64,000 nucleotides of DNA from Brevibacillus parabrevis (GTDB lineage: Bacteria; Bacillota; Bacilli; Brevibacillales; Brevibacillaceae): positions 372,001 through 436,000 of the forward strand of contig NZ_RHHV01000006.1 of the NCBI RefSeq assembly GCF_003710905.1, read 5' to 3'. Every line of letters begins with the position of its first letter. Position 1 is the first letter of the stretch. A model generated the notes under the pieces. It had not been told where the DNA came from. It made no database searches and worked only from the letters and a program-made list of their open reading frames with translations. Below, piece by piece: positions 1-9,404 of the stretch. Both the position numbers and the translations under genes were made by a program.

Positions 1-2612
1 ATTGTCAGCATAATGATGAACGGCTGCGACAGTCGGCCGAACTGGGCGACCATGATGACATAGATCAGCGCAAGAACGCCGAGGAAAACAAGAATCCCTT
101 GTGTCATGTTGGCGCTTTGTTCTTTCAACTGGCCGGCAATTTCCACTTTGTATCCCTCTGGAATGACCATGCCCGGCAGCTTCTCGTTGATTTCACGTCC
201 AACCGTACCCAAATCGCTTCCCAACAGCTCTGCGGACACACTGATGATCCGTTCGCCTTTTTGATGTGTAAGCGTAATCGGCGATTTGCTGTAGACCCAA
301 TCTACGAGGTCAGCAAGCGGCACTTGTGCCCCCTTCTCGGATGTTACCGTAATCCCCTTGAGCTGCTCTGGATGCTTCAGCCAGTTGTCCGGCATTTTGG
401 CGACCACATCCACATCGATGCCATCTTTTGTGATGGACGTAATGTGCTGGTTGCCAATCAGAACGCTCAGTTGCTGGAGCAAGGAGCGATGGTCAACGTT
501 CAGTCTAGCCAGTGCATCTTGCTTCGGAATCAGCGTTACTTTTTCTTTTCCTTCTTTGAAATCGTTGCGAATATTCGTTACGCCATTGATCGTGGACAGC
601 ATGCCCTCAAGCTCCGTGGCGATCTTGCGCATTTGCTCCATATCGTCCCCGGTGATGTTGAGCTGAACAGGGGCTGATCCACCTTGTTGTCCGAAAGACA
701 TGGAGATGGACTCAATGCCTGGGATCGCATTCAGGCGCTCGTTGATATCAGCCGTCAAAGCTTCCTTGGTACGATTGCGTTGCGACTTCGGCACGAGTGA
801 GATGAAGATGTCCGAATCACTTTTGGACGCTATGAAGAAGACGTCTTTTACTTCGGAAATGCCCCGCAGTGCTTCTTCTCCGACCACCGCAGCTTTTTGC
901 GTGCGTTCCAGCGTTGAACCCGTCGGCATCTTCAGCGTGGCAAAAATAAAGTTTTCGTTCGGATCGAGTCCGTTCCCCATCTTCACAAAAGGGGTAAGGA
1001 AAGTTACGGCGACAAGCATGAGCACCGCCACGATAATCGTCTTGACCCGGTGGCGCAAAGCCATATTCAACAGCCCGTTGAACAACCGATTGACAGCGTG
1101 TTCTTTTCCTTCGCCCTCCAGCGAGACCTTTTTATCTTTCTGCAAAAAGCGATCGGAAAACACGGGTACGAAAAAGAACGCGGCAATGGTCGAAGCGATG
1201 ATGGCAGCCGATACGGTAAAGGCAATCGTCGCCATGATCGGTTTGAGCCAATCGGCAAAGTCTGCAAAAACGAGCGGCAAAAATACGACGATGATCGTAA
1301 GCTGCGAAGTAAATACAGGCGTCAGTACCTCTTTCGTTCCTTTGATGATCGCCTGTTTCAGCTGCTCGCCTTTTTCACGGAAATGATAGATGCTCTCCAG
1401 TACGACGATCGCGGCGTCGACAATCAAGCCGACCGACAAGCTCATCGAGAGCAAGCTGACCATGTCGATGTTGTAGCCAGCCATTTTCATGGCGATAAAC
1501 GTCATGAGAGCTGACAATGGCAATGTCGTTGCGATGACGAGCGTCACCCTCCAGTTGCGCAAGAACACAAACAGGATGATGATCGCCAATGCCCCACCAA
1601 TGGCCACATCGCGGCTGAGGTTCGATACCGCATGCTCGATGAAGGAAGCAGCCTCAAACATGACTTTTATTTGATATTTTCCATCGGCTTCCGTATTGAT
1701 CTGCTTGATGAGTTGCTCGACATTGCGCTGGGTAGTAATCAGATCGTAACCGTCTGAGCGCGACACGCTAAGGTGTACGAATACCATGCCATCAGTCAGC
1801 GCTACCGAGTCTTTCACTTTTCCGCGCATGTCTTCCACAGTCGCCAATTGCTCCAGCGTGACGGTTCCGTTTGGCGTGTTGATCGGCAGCACGTTCATTT
1901 CCTGTACAGAATGGAAGCTGTTGTCGATCATGATGACCGTGTCAAAGCCCGTGTTTTCGAGCGTGCCGATCGCTTGCTTCCAGTTCGTTTCCTGTAGCTG
2001 GGAAACAACCTCGGATGGCGTTGTGCGGTAGGCGTTCAGTCTCTCAGGGCGCAAAGTGATCGCGATTTTGTTCTCGAAGCTGCGATCTGATACAGACACT
2101 TCTTTTACGCCTGGCACTTCTTCGATCCGGTCTTTGAGCGTTGTTTTTGCCAGGCTCAGCATCGCTTTCGGATCGGCTCCCACAAGCGCGTAGTCGATCA
2201 TTTGATCGTCCCCGAAGCTGTTCTGGGTTACGCTGACCGTGTCAATCGCTTTCGGGAAGCCGTTGCGCAGCCGGTTAACGGTATTTTGCACATCTTGCTT
2301 AACTTGTTCCCCTTTGCCTTCCAAGGCGATAATCGTAATATTGGCGTAACCTGTACCTGTAGTAGAAGAGTATTCTTTAATGTTTGCAATTGACTTGATA
2401 TTTTGCTCGATGTTCTTCGTTACCTTCTCTTCCATCTCTTCCGGGGGAAGTGCCCCACCCGATACATTGACGAAGATCGATGGGAAGTTTGTTTTCGGAA
2501 GCAGCTCGACATTGAAGCTGAACAGCGAGCCCAAGCCAGCAAGCACGAGCAAAAAGGTAAACAAGTACACAATCAGGCGTCGTTTCAGCAAAAAGAGAAT
2601 CAACTTTTCCAT
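1..2612 (-). CDS. RND-family efflux transporter permease (C-terminal end outside window)
   Basis: Inner-membrane permease of the resistance-nodulation-division superfamily, expected to export drugs, surfactants or lipids using the proton gradient. About 870 N-terminal residues are visible; the family is usually 1000-1050 residues, so the end lies beyond position 1. The N-terminus has the typical first membrane helix (ATG at 2610-2612, preceded by GGGAGAA). A long extracytoplasmic porter domain follows, then clustered hydrophobic helices around residues 335-480, then the second porter repeat. In the helix-4 region the sequence reads GLIVDAAIVVLES: Asp399 is followed by Ala, whereas AcrB has two consecutive Asp. 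It starts 4 bases after the adaptor gene, so the two form one operon. SwrC/YerP-type pumps of Bacilli are the likely relatives; the substrate cannot be read from sequence. Confidence 0.93.
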   Translation of the reverse strand, partial: MEKLILFLLKRRLIVYLFTFLLVLAGLGSLFSFNVELLPKTNFPSIFVNVSGGALPPEEMEEKVTKNIEQNIKSIANIKEYSSTTGTGYANITIIALEGKGEQVKQDVQNTVNRLRNGFPKAIDTVSVTQNSFGDDQMIDYALVGADPKAMLSLAKTTLKDRIEEVPGVKEVSVSDRSFENKIAITLRPERLNAYRTTPSEVVSQLQETNWKQAIGTLENTGFDTVIMIDNSFHSVQEMNVLPINTPNGTVTLEQLATVEDMRGKVKDSVALTDGMVFVHLSVSRSDGYDLITTQRNVEQLIKQINTEADGKYQIKVMFEAASFIEHAVSNLSRDVAIGGALAIIILFVFLRNWRVTLVIATTLPLSALMTFIAMKMAGYNIDMVSLLSMSLSVGLIVDAAIVVLESIYHFREKGEQLKQAIIKGTKEVLTPVFTSQLTIIVVFLPLVFADFADWLKPIMATIAFTVSAAIIASTIAAFFFVPVFSDRFLQKDKKVSLEGEGKEHAVNRLFNGLLNMALRHRVKTIIVAVLMLVAVTFLTPFVKMGNGLDPNENFIFATLKMPTGSTLERTQKAAVVGEEALRGISEVKDVFFIASKSDSDIFISLVPKSQRNRTKEALTADINERLNAIPGIESISMSFGQQGGSAPVQLNITGDDMEQMRKIATELEGMLSTINGVTNIRNDFKEGKEKVTLIPKQDALARLNVDHRSLLQQLSVLIGNQHITSITKDGIDVDVVAKMPDNWLKHPEQLKGITVTSEKGAQVPLADLVDWVYSKSPITLTHQKGERIISVSAELLGSDLGTVGREINEKLPGMVIPEGYKVEIAGQLKEQSANMTQGILVFLGVLALIYVIMVAQFGRLSQPFIIMLT

Positions 2613-2616
2613 GCTA

Positions 2617-3840
2617 CTATTCTCCCTTCGCCTCTACTTTTTGCCCCTCGACGTAGAAAGTAATGCCGCTGCGCAAAAGCTGGTCGCCTTCTTTGACGCC
2701 CGAGAGAATCTCGATTTGATCGTCGACGATCTGTCCGGTCTTCACTTCCTTCTTCACAGTAAGGCCATCTTCCACCGCCATGACATAGTGCTCTGTAGAG
2801 TTAACTCCGACACTTTCCAGCGGCACCAAAAATCCGTTCACTTTGCGCGGAGCCTCAATCGTTGCAGCCATTCCGCCACGCCAGAATCCATCTGCATTCG
2901 GAATCGTTACTTCCACCCGATACTTGCCTGTTTCCTTGCTCACGACCGGGGAGACAAAAGTAATCGTTCCCTGGCTTTGTTTGCCGTCATCGGATACAGC
3001 CTGCACCTTCGTTTTTTCCTGGAATTGACTGATGAGATCATTGGTAATATCAAGAGTGACTTTCACTTCGCTCAAGTCCACCAGATGAATGATTTGATCG
3101 CCTGGCGAAGCCTGTTCGCCTGTTTGTTTGTATACATCCACGACCGTTCCGGCAAAAGGAGCATGAATTTTCGCATCATCCAGACTCTTTTTCGCCCGCT
3201 CAACCTGTCCGGCTGCCGATTTGATCGATGCGTTGGCCATGGCGATGTCCTCTGGCTGCGCACCGCGTTGCAATTCGGTGAGGGACAGTTGTGCGTCTCG
3301 CGCAGAAATTTCCGCTTGAGTCAGGGCGCGTTTCAAGTCATTTATTTCGGTCTGTGAAATAGCTCCGCCAGCAAACAGCTTTTCGCCTGCTGTCAGGTCC
3401 TGCTTTGCTTTTTCCAGACGGCTTTGGGCACTTTGCACTTGCAGTCGTTGCTGTTCAATCGCCTCGGCAGTTGCTCCCTTCAATGCTTTGTTTTTGCGCG
3501 CCGCTGCCTCTTCCACCTGGCTTGCAGCTGCTTCTACTTCCTTTTGGTAGTAACGCGAGTCAAGCGTTGCCAACAGCTGGCCTTGCGCGATCTTCATCCC
3601 TTTGCTTACCGGGATGGATGAAATCGTTCCTCCCGTGCCAAAAGGCAGTACGGCGTCACGCTTCGCCTCTACCATTCCGGTAACACGCAGCACGACTGGC
3701 TGTGCAGCTTTTTGAACCGTAACCACTTCAACGACTTTCGCTTTTGCCTCAGCCTGCGTTGGAGGCTCTGGTGCTGGGCCTCCGCAACCAGCCGTAACCA
3801 GCAATAGAGAGGCCATGATGATCGATGCCCGTTTTTTCAC
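2617..3840 (-). CDS. Efflux RND transporter periplasmic-adaptor-type lipoprotein (HlyD/AcrA family)
   Basis: Membrane fusion/adaptor subunit of the RND pump encoded just downstream. The 407-residue product begins at a GTG (3838-3840) with GGAGGAAT a few bases upstream. It has a basic N-terminus, a hydrophobic stretch and a lipobox-like VTAGC, putting lipidation at Cys19. A biotinyl-lipoyl-like half (about 45-90) precedes a long Ala/Lys/Gln-rich coiled-coil hairpin (about 95-215). The second lipoyl half contains IHAPFAGTVVDVYKQ, and beta-barrel domains follow to the C-terminus. In a Gram-positive cell this protein would sit on the outer face of the membrane and couple with the permease. A regulator gene is not adjacent, so control is unknown. 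Confidence 0.93.
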   Translation of the reverse strand: MKKRASIIMASLLLVTAGCGGPAPEPPTQAEAKAKVVEVVTVQKAAQPVVLRVTGMVEAKRDAVLPFGTGGTISSIPVSKGMKIAQGQLLATLDSRYYQKEVEAAASQVEEAAARKNKALKGATAEAIEQQRLQVQSAQSRLEKAKQDLTAGEKLFAGGAISQTEINDLKRALTQAEISARDAQLSLTELQRGAQPEDIAMANASIKSAAGQVERAKKSLDDAKIHAPFAGTVVDVYKQTGEQASPGDQIIHLVDLSEVKVTLDITNDLISQFQEKTKVQAVSDDGKQSQGTITFVSPVVSKETGKYRVEVTIPNADGFWRGGMAATIEAPRKVNGFLVPLESVGVNSTEHYVMAVEDGLTVKKEVKTGQIVDDQIEILSGVKEGDQLLRSGITFYVEGQKVEAKGE

Positions 3841-4047
3841 AATGATTCCTCCAAATTTTCACAATCTGTTCCCCTTGCGTAATTGTGCCAGTTTTTACCT
3901 TCGCTGCAAAACAGTCAGCGGTTGGAATTTCGTCTCCGTCCCAAGGCGGAGGAGGACATAATCCCTACCAGTTTCATAAGTATATACGAACAACATAGAA
4001 GACCGTTACCGTTTTTTGGGCTTTCAGCAGAAAAAATCTAAAACAGG

Positions 4048-4084
4048 AAAAAGCAGCCAAGTAGAATTACTTGACTGCTTTTTT
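4048..4084 (-). terminator. Intrinsic terminator after pepF (likely bidirectional)
   Basis: Near-perfect 16-bp stem (aaaaagcagccaagta / tacttgactgcttttt, one G-U) with a 4-base loop. A-runs and T-runs flank both sides. It lies 10 bases after the pepF stop codon and before the upstream region of the efflux operon. The rest of the 3841-4093 gap shows no gene; a TATACT box is present near 3980, but no convincing -35 accompanies it. Confidence 0.85.
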
Positions 4085-4093
4085 AGCATCGCT

Positions 4094-5905
4094 TTACTTC
4101 TCGTTTAAGAGCTGCTCCATTTCGTCCAGCAACTCTTTGAAAACACTCAACGCTTCTGCAACCGGGGCGGGAGAGGTCATGTCGACGCCCGCCTTTTTCA
4201 GCAGGTTGAGCGGATAGTCGGAGCTGCCGCCCTTGAGGAACTCCAAGTAGCGGTCAACAGCTGGCTGTCCTTCCTCCAAAATCTGCTTGGACAAGGAAGT
4301 CGCCGCCGAGAAGCCCGTGGCGTACTTGTAGACATAAAAATTGCGATAGAAGTGAGGAATGCGCGCCCACTCCAAATCTACTTCTTTATCTACAACCATG
4401 TCTGGTCCATGGTAAGCGACGTTCAGCTCACGGTAGATCGCACTGAGCGAGTCGGCTGTCAGCGGTTCGCCCTGCTCTTCTTTGGCATGGACGATTTTCT
4501 CAAACTCGGCGAACATCGTCTGACGGAAAACCGTGCCGCGGAATTGCTCCAGATAGTAGTTGATCAAGTACAGACGCTGCTTCTTGTCTGTCGTGGTCTT
4601 GAGCAGGTGGTCCATCAGCAGGGCTTCGTTGAGCGTGGAAGCTACTTCCGCCACGAAAATCTTGTAATCGGCATACGTGTATGGCTGGGCCTGATTGGAG
4701 TGGTAGCTGTGCAGGGCATGCCCCATTTCGTGGGCCAGCGTAAACATGTTGTTCACGTTGTCCTGGTAGTTCATGAGCACGTACGGATGGGTCGTGAATG
4801 CTCCCCATGAGTACGCCCCGCTCGTCTTGCCTTCGTTTTCATGCACGTCGATCCAGCCGTTGGAGAAGCCTTCCGCCAGCACGCGACCGTACTCCTCGCC
4901 GAGCGGATGGAGCGCCTCCTTGATCGTTGCGACCGCCTGATCGTACGGGATTTTCATGTCTACCTCGGGCACGATCGGCACGTACAAATCGTACATGTGC
5001 AGCTCGTCGACCCCGAGCAGTTTTTTGCGCAGCGCGATGTATTTGTGCATCAGCGGCAAGTGCTCGTGAATCGTCGAAATCAGGTTGTCGTACACAGACA
5101 AGTCCACGTTGTCCGCGAACAGGGCCGCATACAAGGCGGACGGATATTTGCGCGTCCGGGCGTAAAACACATCGCCCTTGATCGCCGAGGTCAGCGATGC
5201 GGCAATCGTATTGCGAAACTTGCCGTACGTAGTGTACAGCGCTTCAAAAGCTTCCTTGCGCACGCGTCTGTCCTTGCTCTCCATGAACTGCGTGTAGCGA
5301 CCTTTTGTCAGTTCGACTTCTTCGCCGTTTTCGTCCGTAATCATCGGGAACTTCATGTCGGCGTTGTTCAGCATGCCAAAAATTTTCGAAGGAGCCGAAG
5401 CCAGTTCGCTCATGTTCGCCAGGAGCGCCTCTTCCTCCGAGGAAAGCGTATGCGGCTTGAAGCGCGTAATCTCGTCCAGCAAAATCCGGTAGTGCGCCAA
5501 ACCTTCTGTGTCGTTGATCCACGCTTCCAACTTGTCCGTCGGGATGGTCAAAATCTCCGGCTGTATGTAAGCGAGCGCACCGTATACTTGCGTGCTCAGG
5601 CTGGTAGCACGATCAGTCAGTCCCTGGTACGTGCTGTTTGCGTTATCCTCGTCACGGCGCATGCGAGCGTAGACGTACACCGTATCGAGCGTCTTCGTCA
5701 GCTCGTCCTGAAGCGTCAATGCTGCGAGCAGCTGCTCCCCGGACTGGGCCAGCGTCCCTTTCAAGGCAGCAACTTGCTCGGTGAGTTGTTTCGCCTTTTG
5801 CACATCTTTTTCCCAATCCGCGTCGGTTGGGTAAATATCCTCCAACCGCCATTTGTATTCAGCGGGGACGTCACTGCGTTTTGGCAGTGTTTTGCTTTTG
5901 TTCAC
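4094..5905 (-). CDS. pepF: Oligoendopeptidase F (M3 family zinc metallopeptidase)
   Basis: Cytoplasmic zinc endopeptidase that degrades oligopeptides of roughly 7-17 residues. The product is about 603 residues, the usual PepF length. The catalytic motif HEMGH is visible around residue 392, in FTLAHEMGHALHSYHS, with the downstream Glu-containing helix (VAEVASTLNEALL). The mostly helical N-terminal half fits the M3 fold. I prefer the GTG at 5903-5905, because GAGGGAG sits 8 bases before it; an in-frame GTG at 5912-5914 would have its Shine-Dalgarno directly abutting. It appears to be a single-gene unit with a strong terminator downstream. Confidence 0.96.
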   Translation of the reverse strand: MNKSKTLPKRSDVPAEYKWRLEDIYPTDADWEKDVQKAKQLTEQVAALKGTLAQSGEQLLAALTLQDELTKTLDTVYVYARMRRDEDNANSTYQGLTDRATSLSTQVYGALAYIQPEILTIPTDKLEAWINDTEGLAHYRILLDEITRFKPHTLSSEEEALLANMSELASAPSKIFGMLNNADMKFPMITDENGEEVELTKGRYTQFMESKDRRVRKEAFEALYTTYGKFRNTIAASLTSAIKGDVFYARTRKYPSALYAALFADNVDLSVYDNLISTIHEHLPLMHKYIALRKKLLGVDELHMYDLYVPIVPEVDMKIPYDQAVATIKEALHPLGEEYGRVLAEGFSNGWIDVHENEGKTSGAYSWGAFTTHPYVLMNYQDNVNNMFTLAHEMGHALHSYHSNQAQPYTYADYKIFVAEVASTLNEALLMDHLLKTTTDKKQRLYLINYYLEQFRGTVFRQTMFAEFEKIVHAKEEQGEPLTADSLSAIYRELNVAYHGPDMVVDKEVDLEWARIPHFYRNFYVYKYATGFSAATSLSKQILEEGQPAVDRYLEFLKGGSSDYPLNLLKKAGVDMTSPAPVAEALSVFKELLDEMEQLLNEK

Positions 5906-6027
5906 CGTGATCACTCCCTCGTAATTTGCGCTAGATGGTCAAATCATCCATATGTGACTATCCTACCGTATTATGCCAACTTGTTCAAATCATTAGCCTG
6001 CACTTGCGCCAAGTTGCCAGCCAAAAG

Positions 6028-6065
6028 AAAAAAGCTGAGCTTTCCCAAGGAAAAGTCAGCTTTTT
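6028..6065 (-). terminator. Intrinsic terminator at the end of the glycosyl cluster
   Basis: Hairpin aaaaagctga...tcagcttttt with an interrupted inner stem and T-run on both sides. The stop codon of the UDP-glucose dehydrogenase gene (6056-6058) lies inside the stem, so this ends the six-gene polysaccharide operon. Confidence 0.8.
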
Positions 6066-7342
6066 CCTACCCCGATATACGTAAAGCCTGCTTGCTTGAC
6101 GGTCTGGGCAGGCCAGGCGTTGCGTCCGTCGAGCAGCACGGGCTGAGCCATGCTCTGGCGGATTCGCTCCCAATCTAGCTGCACGCACTCTTTCCACTCG
6201 GTGACCAAAAGCGCAGCATCGGCGCCCGCTAACGCTTCTTCGGCTGTCTTCGTATAGGTCACATTCGGAAAAGATTGCTTCACAGCGTCTTCGGCAACCG
6301 GATCATAGGCAAAGACGGCAGCTCCCTGCTCTGTCAGCTCATGCAAAATGGAAAGAGACGGAGCCTCCCGGATGTCGTCCGTATCCGGTTTGAACGCCAG
6401 CCCCAGTACGGCAATCCGTTTGCCGCGACAATCCGGCACGAGCTTTTGCAACTGCTGCAAAAACCACACGGGCTGTGTGGCGTTGACCTCCCGTACTTTT
6501 TCCAGAATCGAAAGCGAGATGCCGTTCTGGGCTGCCAGTTGCAGCAAAGCGATCGTGTCTTTCGGAAAACAGGAGCCGCCGTAGCCGACACCCGCCCGCA
6601 AAAATTCCGGGCCAATCCTGCTGTCGAGCCCCATCCCGTGCGCGATCGTGGCGATATCTGTACCCAGTGCCGTGCTCAGTCTCGCCAGCTCATTCATGAA
6701 CGAGATGCGTGTCGCCAAAAAGGCGTTGGAAGCGTACTTGATCAGCTCCGCATTCGCCCTGGTCGTCACCACGCGCGGGGCATTCACGCCTTTGTACAGT
6801 TGTTCCATCACTTCCCCCGTCGACGGATCGCTCACGCCGATGACAATTCGCGAAGGCTCGATGGCATCCAGCAAGGCGCTCCCTTCCCGCAAAAACTCCG
6901 GGTTGGACGCGACAGACAGTTCCTGGCAGCCGTCAAGCAGGTCGGCCACTTTGTCTCCGGTCCCTACTGGCACCGTACTTTTGATCACCACAACCCGTTT
7001 TTGCAAAGCTGAGTTGTGCACTTCTTTGATCGCTGCTACCGCGCTGTACAAGTAAGTCAAATCAGCGGTTCCGTCATCCGCTTCGGGAGTCCCTACGCAG
7101 ACGAAAAAAACATCCGCGTCTTTCGCTTCCGACAGCTGCGTGGAAAAAGCCAGGGTACCTGCTGCAAGCACTTGTCGCAGCGCTTCCTCCAATCCCGGCT
7201 CATAGATCGGAGAGATGCCTTGCCGCAATTTGACAATCTTCGCTTCGACAAGATCAATCCCGATCACATGATGGCCGTTCATGGCAAGGGAAACGGCAGT
7301 CGTCAATCCTACGTAGCCGGTACCGATCACGGCAACTTTCAT
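6056..7342 (-). CDS. ugd: UDP-glucose 6-dehydrogenase
   Basis: Oxidises UDP-glucose to UDP-glucuronate with two NAD+, supplying acidic sugar units. The 428-residue product opens with the Rossmann motif VIGTGYVGL. It has the family signature around Lys201-Asn206 (ELIKYASNAF) and the catalytic cysteine Cys258 in YGGSCFPKD. Length and layout match the family, including B. subtilis YtcA/TuaD. It is last in a minus-strand cluster of glycosyltransferases, an epimerase and a nucleotidyltransferase. By analogy with ytcABC, which is expressed in the mother cell, the product may feed a spore-surface polysaccharide; that role is inference. ATG 7340-7342 has GATGAGGTGA upstream. Confidence 0.95.
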   Translation of the reverse strand: MKVAVIGTGYVGLTTAVSLAMNGHHVIGIDLVEAKIVKLRQGISPIYEPGLEEALRQVLAAGTLAFSTQLSEAKDADVFFVCVGTPEADDGTADLTYLYSAVAAIKEVHNSALQKRVVVIKSTVPVGTGDKVADLLDGCQELSVASNPEFLREGSALLDAIEPSRIVIGVSDPSTGEVMEQLYKGVNAPRVVTTRANAELIKYASNAFLATRISFMNELARLSTALGTDIATIAHGMGLDSRIGPEFLRAGVGYGGSCFPKDTIALLQLAAQNGISLSILEKVREVNATQPVWFLQQLQKLVPDCRGKRIAVLGLAFKPDTDDIREAPSLSILHELTEQGAAVFAYDPVAEDAVKQSFPNVTYTKTAEEALAGADAALLVTEWKECVQLDWERIRQSMAQPVLLDGRNAWPAQTVKQAGFTYIGVGKS

Positions 7343-7354
7343 TGCTTCACCTCA

Positions 7355-8428
7355 TCATTTTTTCATCACGCGCAAATACAGTTCTTCCAGCTTCAGTCGC
7401 TGTTTGGAAACATCGTGGTTTTTCTCCACCTTCATCCTGGCTCGGGCGGTCATTTCCGGCCACTCGTGCTCGGAGGCGAGGACATGGTTGATCATTCTGC
7501 CGAGCTTCGCAGGCGAACGCTCCGGCACGAGATAGCCCGACTCTCCGTGCTCGATCAGCTCGGGAATCCCGGAATGGTAGGTGGAAACAACCGGGCGACC
7601 GGAAGCCATCGCTTCCATCAGCACGTTCGGAATCCCTTCCTGGTCGCCGTTGCGAGCCGTTTTGCAGGCGATGACAAACACGTGGCATCTCGCCAGTTCG
7701 CGCTGCACATCCTGATGCGGCAAGGCTCCCTTGAGCACGACTTGCTTGCCCAGCTTGTATTTTTTGATCATGCGCCGCAGTTTTTTCTTTTCGTCGCCAT
7801 CCCCGACGATGATCAGCTTGGCCCGCGGATGCTTTTCGTGCACTTGCACAAACGCCTTGATCAATGTGTCCATGCCTTTCTTCTCCGTCAGGCGGCCGAC
7901 GCTGAGCAGGCGATACTCGCCGTTCTGAACAGGCTGCGGCGGCAGCATCGGGAATTTGCGCAAGTCGATGCCCGAGCGAATCAGTGTGATTTTGTCACCC
8001 GAACAGCCCAGGCGGATCAGACGCTTTTTCATATGGTTGCTGACGACCGTAAACGCCTTGCCCTTTTTGAACAGGCGCTTGAGCGAACGACGATAGCCCG
8101 GATTTTCCCGTACGCGCTTGGTCGCATCGAAACCGTGAAAAGAAGTGATCAGCGGCAACCCCGCTTTTCGCGCGTAGGGAAGAAGCTCCAGGCCAGCGGG
8201 ACCAAAGCGGGCATGCAAGCATTTGATTTTTTTGCGCTTCATCCACCCGGAGAGTCCTGCCATGGAATTTCGCACATAGACAGGCGCATACGGGAACTGT
8301 TTGCGATTGAACGGCCGCTGCCTGGTCAAGACGACAGGTTTGACTCTCTGATGTCCAAGCAGCTGCTCGTAGATGAAGGTTTCACTTCTGGGCAGAAATT
8401 TTCTCCGATAGACGAGGACCCGATGCAT
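7355..8428 (-). CDS. Glycosyltransferase family 4 (GT-B fold)
   Basis: Transfers a nucleotide-activated sugar during polysaccharide assembly; donor and acceptor are not identifiable. The 357-residue protein has the GT4 pattern: an N-terminal acceptor domain, then SVGRLTEKKGMDTLIKAF about midway. The donor-binding signature IPNVLMEAMASGRPVVST, with the E-x7-E arrangement, and a GESGYLVPE loop follow. AGGAGG sits just upstream of ATG 8426-8428. The gene is 12 bases before ugd and 25 bases after the epimerase gene. Its position matches ytcC of B. subtilis, although it is shorter. Confidence 0.9.
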   Translation of the reverse strand: MHRVLVYRRKFLPRSETFIYEQLLGHQRVKPVVLTRQRPFNRKQFPYAPVYVRNSMAGLSGWMKRKKIKCLHARFGPAGLELLPYARKAGLPLITSFHGFDATKRVRENPGYRRSLKRLFKKGKAFTVVSNHMKKRLIRLGCSGDKITLIRSGIDLRKFPMLPPQPVQNGEYRLLSVGRLTEKKGMDTLIKAFVQVHEKHPRAKLIIVGDGDEKKKLRRMIKKYKLGKQVVLKGALPHQDVQRELARCHVFVIACKTARNGDQEGIPNVLMEAMASGRPVVSTYHSGIPELIEHGESGYLVPERSPAKLGRMINHVLASEHEWPEMTARARMKVEKNHDVSKQRLKLEELYLRVMKK

Positions 8429-8453
8429 GCAACTGGCCTCCTATTTTCGAGTT

Positions 8454-9404
8454 TTAGCTCCTCAGTTGGAAACGCATATCCGCCAACTGTCGGCGCAGCC
8501 CTTCTTCCAGGGAAACTTGCGGACGATAGCCCAACCGTTGCTCGGCAAGCCGTATATCTGCGCAAGTCCGCTGCGAATCACCGGCCGGACCAGGCTGAAA
8601 CCGGATGTTGGGCGTCGTGTTCAAGAGCGTGCCCATGATGGTAAGGACATCGATCAGCTTGATTTCGCGGTTGCCGCCTACATTGAAAATCTCGCCGGGC
8701 GCAGCGTGGCGGCCAGCGAGTATGTTCGCCTCTACTGCATCGGTTACGTAGGTGAAGTCCCGCGATTGCTGGCCATCTCCATAAATGACGACAGGATCTC
8801 CCTTCATCATCTGCCGGAAAAAGCGGTGAAACGCCATATCCGGCCGCTGCCTCGGGCCGTATACGGTAAAGTAGCGCAACATCGTAATCGGCAAACCGAA
8901 CGCTTTCACATAGACGGAACAAACCTGCTCCATCGCTTCCTTCGTCACCCCATAAGGCGATACGGGACGCAGCGGAGCGGATTCGTCCGTCAGCGTCCCT
9001 TGCATCGTTCCGTATACAGATGAGGAGGAAGAGACTACGATGACAGGCGGTTTCGGTCTTTGCAGGCATGCCTCCAGCAGCAGTTGGGTCGCCAAAATAT
9101 TGTGGCTGACGTACTCGGAGAATGCCTTGCCCCAGCTGTTCCGCACGCCGGGCAGCGCAGCCAGGTGATAGACGACATCGACTTGGTCCAACCAATCGTT
9201 CCAACGCTCTGCCTGCAACATGGTTGAATGAAAAGTAAAGGCGGGATGGCTTCCGATCTCAGCGAGATTGCGAAGCTTGGCAGCAACGTCGTAGTTGTCG
9301 ACGAAGCCATCGATGCCGATCACTGTCACCCCGTCATTTAGCAAGCGCTGAGTCAAATGTGACCCGATAAAACCAGCACAACCGGTGACAAGCGCTTTTG
9401 TCAT
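8454..9404 (-). CDS. NAD-dependent sugar-nucleotide epimerase/dehydratase (SDR, YtcB-like)
   Basis: Extended short-chain dehydrogenase acting on a nucleotide sugar, probably a 4-epimerase of UDP-glucuronate or UDP-glucose given the neighbouring ugd. The 316 residues begin with the NAD-binding motif TGCAGFIGS. The protein carries a Ser triad near VVSSSSSVYG and the catalytic pair in SPYGVTKEAME (Tyr-x3-Lys). B. subtilis YtcB has about the same length. Its start overlaps the stop of the upstream family 2 glycosyltransferase gene (ATGA), so the two are translationally coupled. Substrate assignment is inference. Confidence 0.9.
   Translation of the reverse strand: MTKALVTGCAGFIGSHLTQRLLNDGVTVIGIDGFVDNYDVAAKLRNLAEIGSHPAFTFHSTMLQAERWNDWLDQVDVVYHLAALPGVRNSWGKAFSEYVSHNILATQLLLEACLQRPKPPVIVVSSSSSVYGTMQGTLTDESAPLRPVSPYGVTKEAMEQVCSVYVKAFGLPITMLRYFTVYGPRQRPDMAFHRFFRQMMKGDPVVIYGDGQQSRDFTYVTDAVEANILAGRHAAPGEIFNVGGNREIKLIDVLTIMGTLLNTTPNIRFQPGPAGDSQRTCADIRLAEQRLGYRPQVSLEEGLRRQLADMRFQLRS

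Noticed and set aside
3841-4047. A promoter with TATACT near 3980 for the efflux operon
   Set aside because: No acceptable -35 at 16-18 bases; left unassigned.
7016-8638. A 540-codon plus-strand open frame, and similar long antisense frames elsewhere (for example 4841-6178 and 17962-19545)
   Set aside because: They lie opposite confidently identified genes, give Arg/His/Gln-rich products without motifs and lack ribosome sites; they are by-products of codon usage on the other strand.
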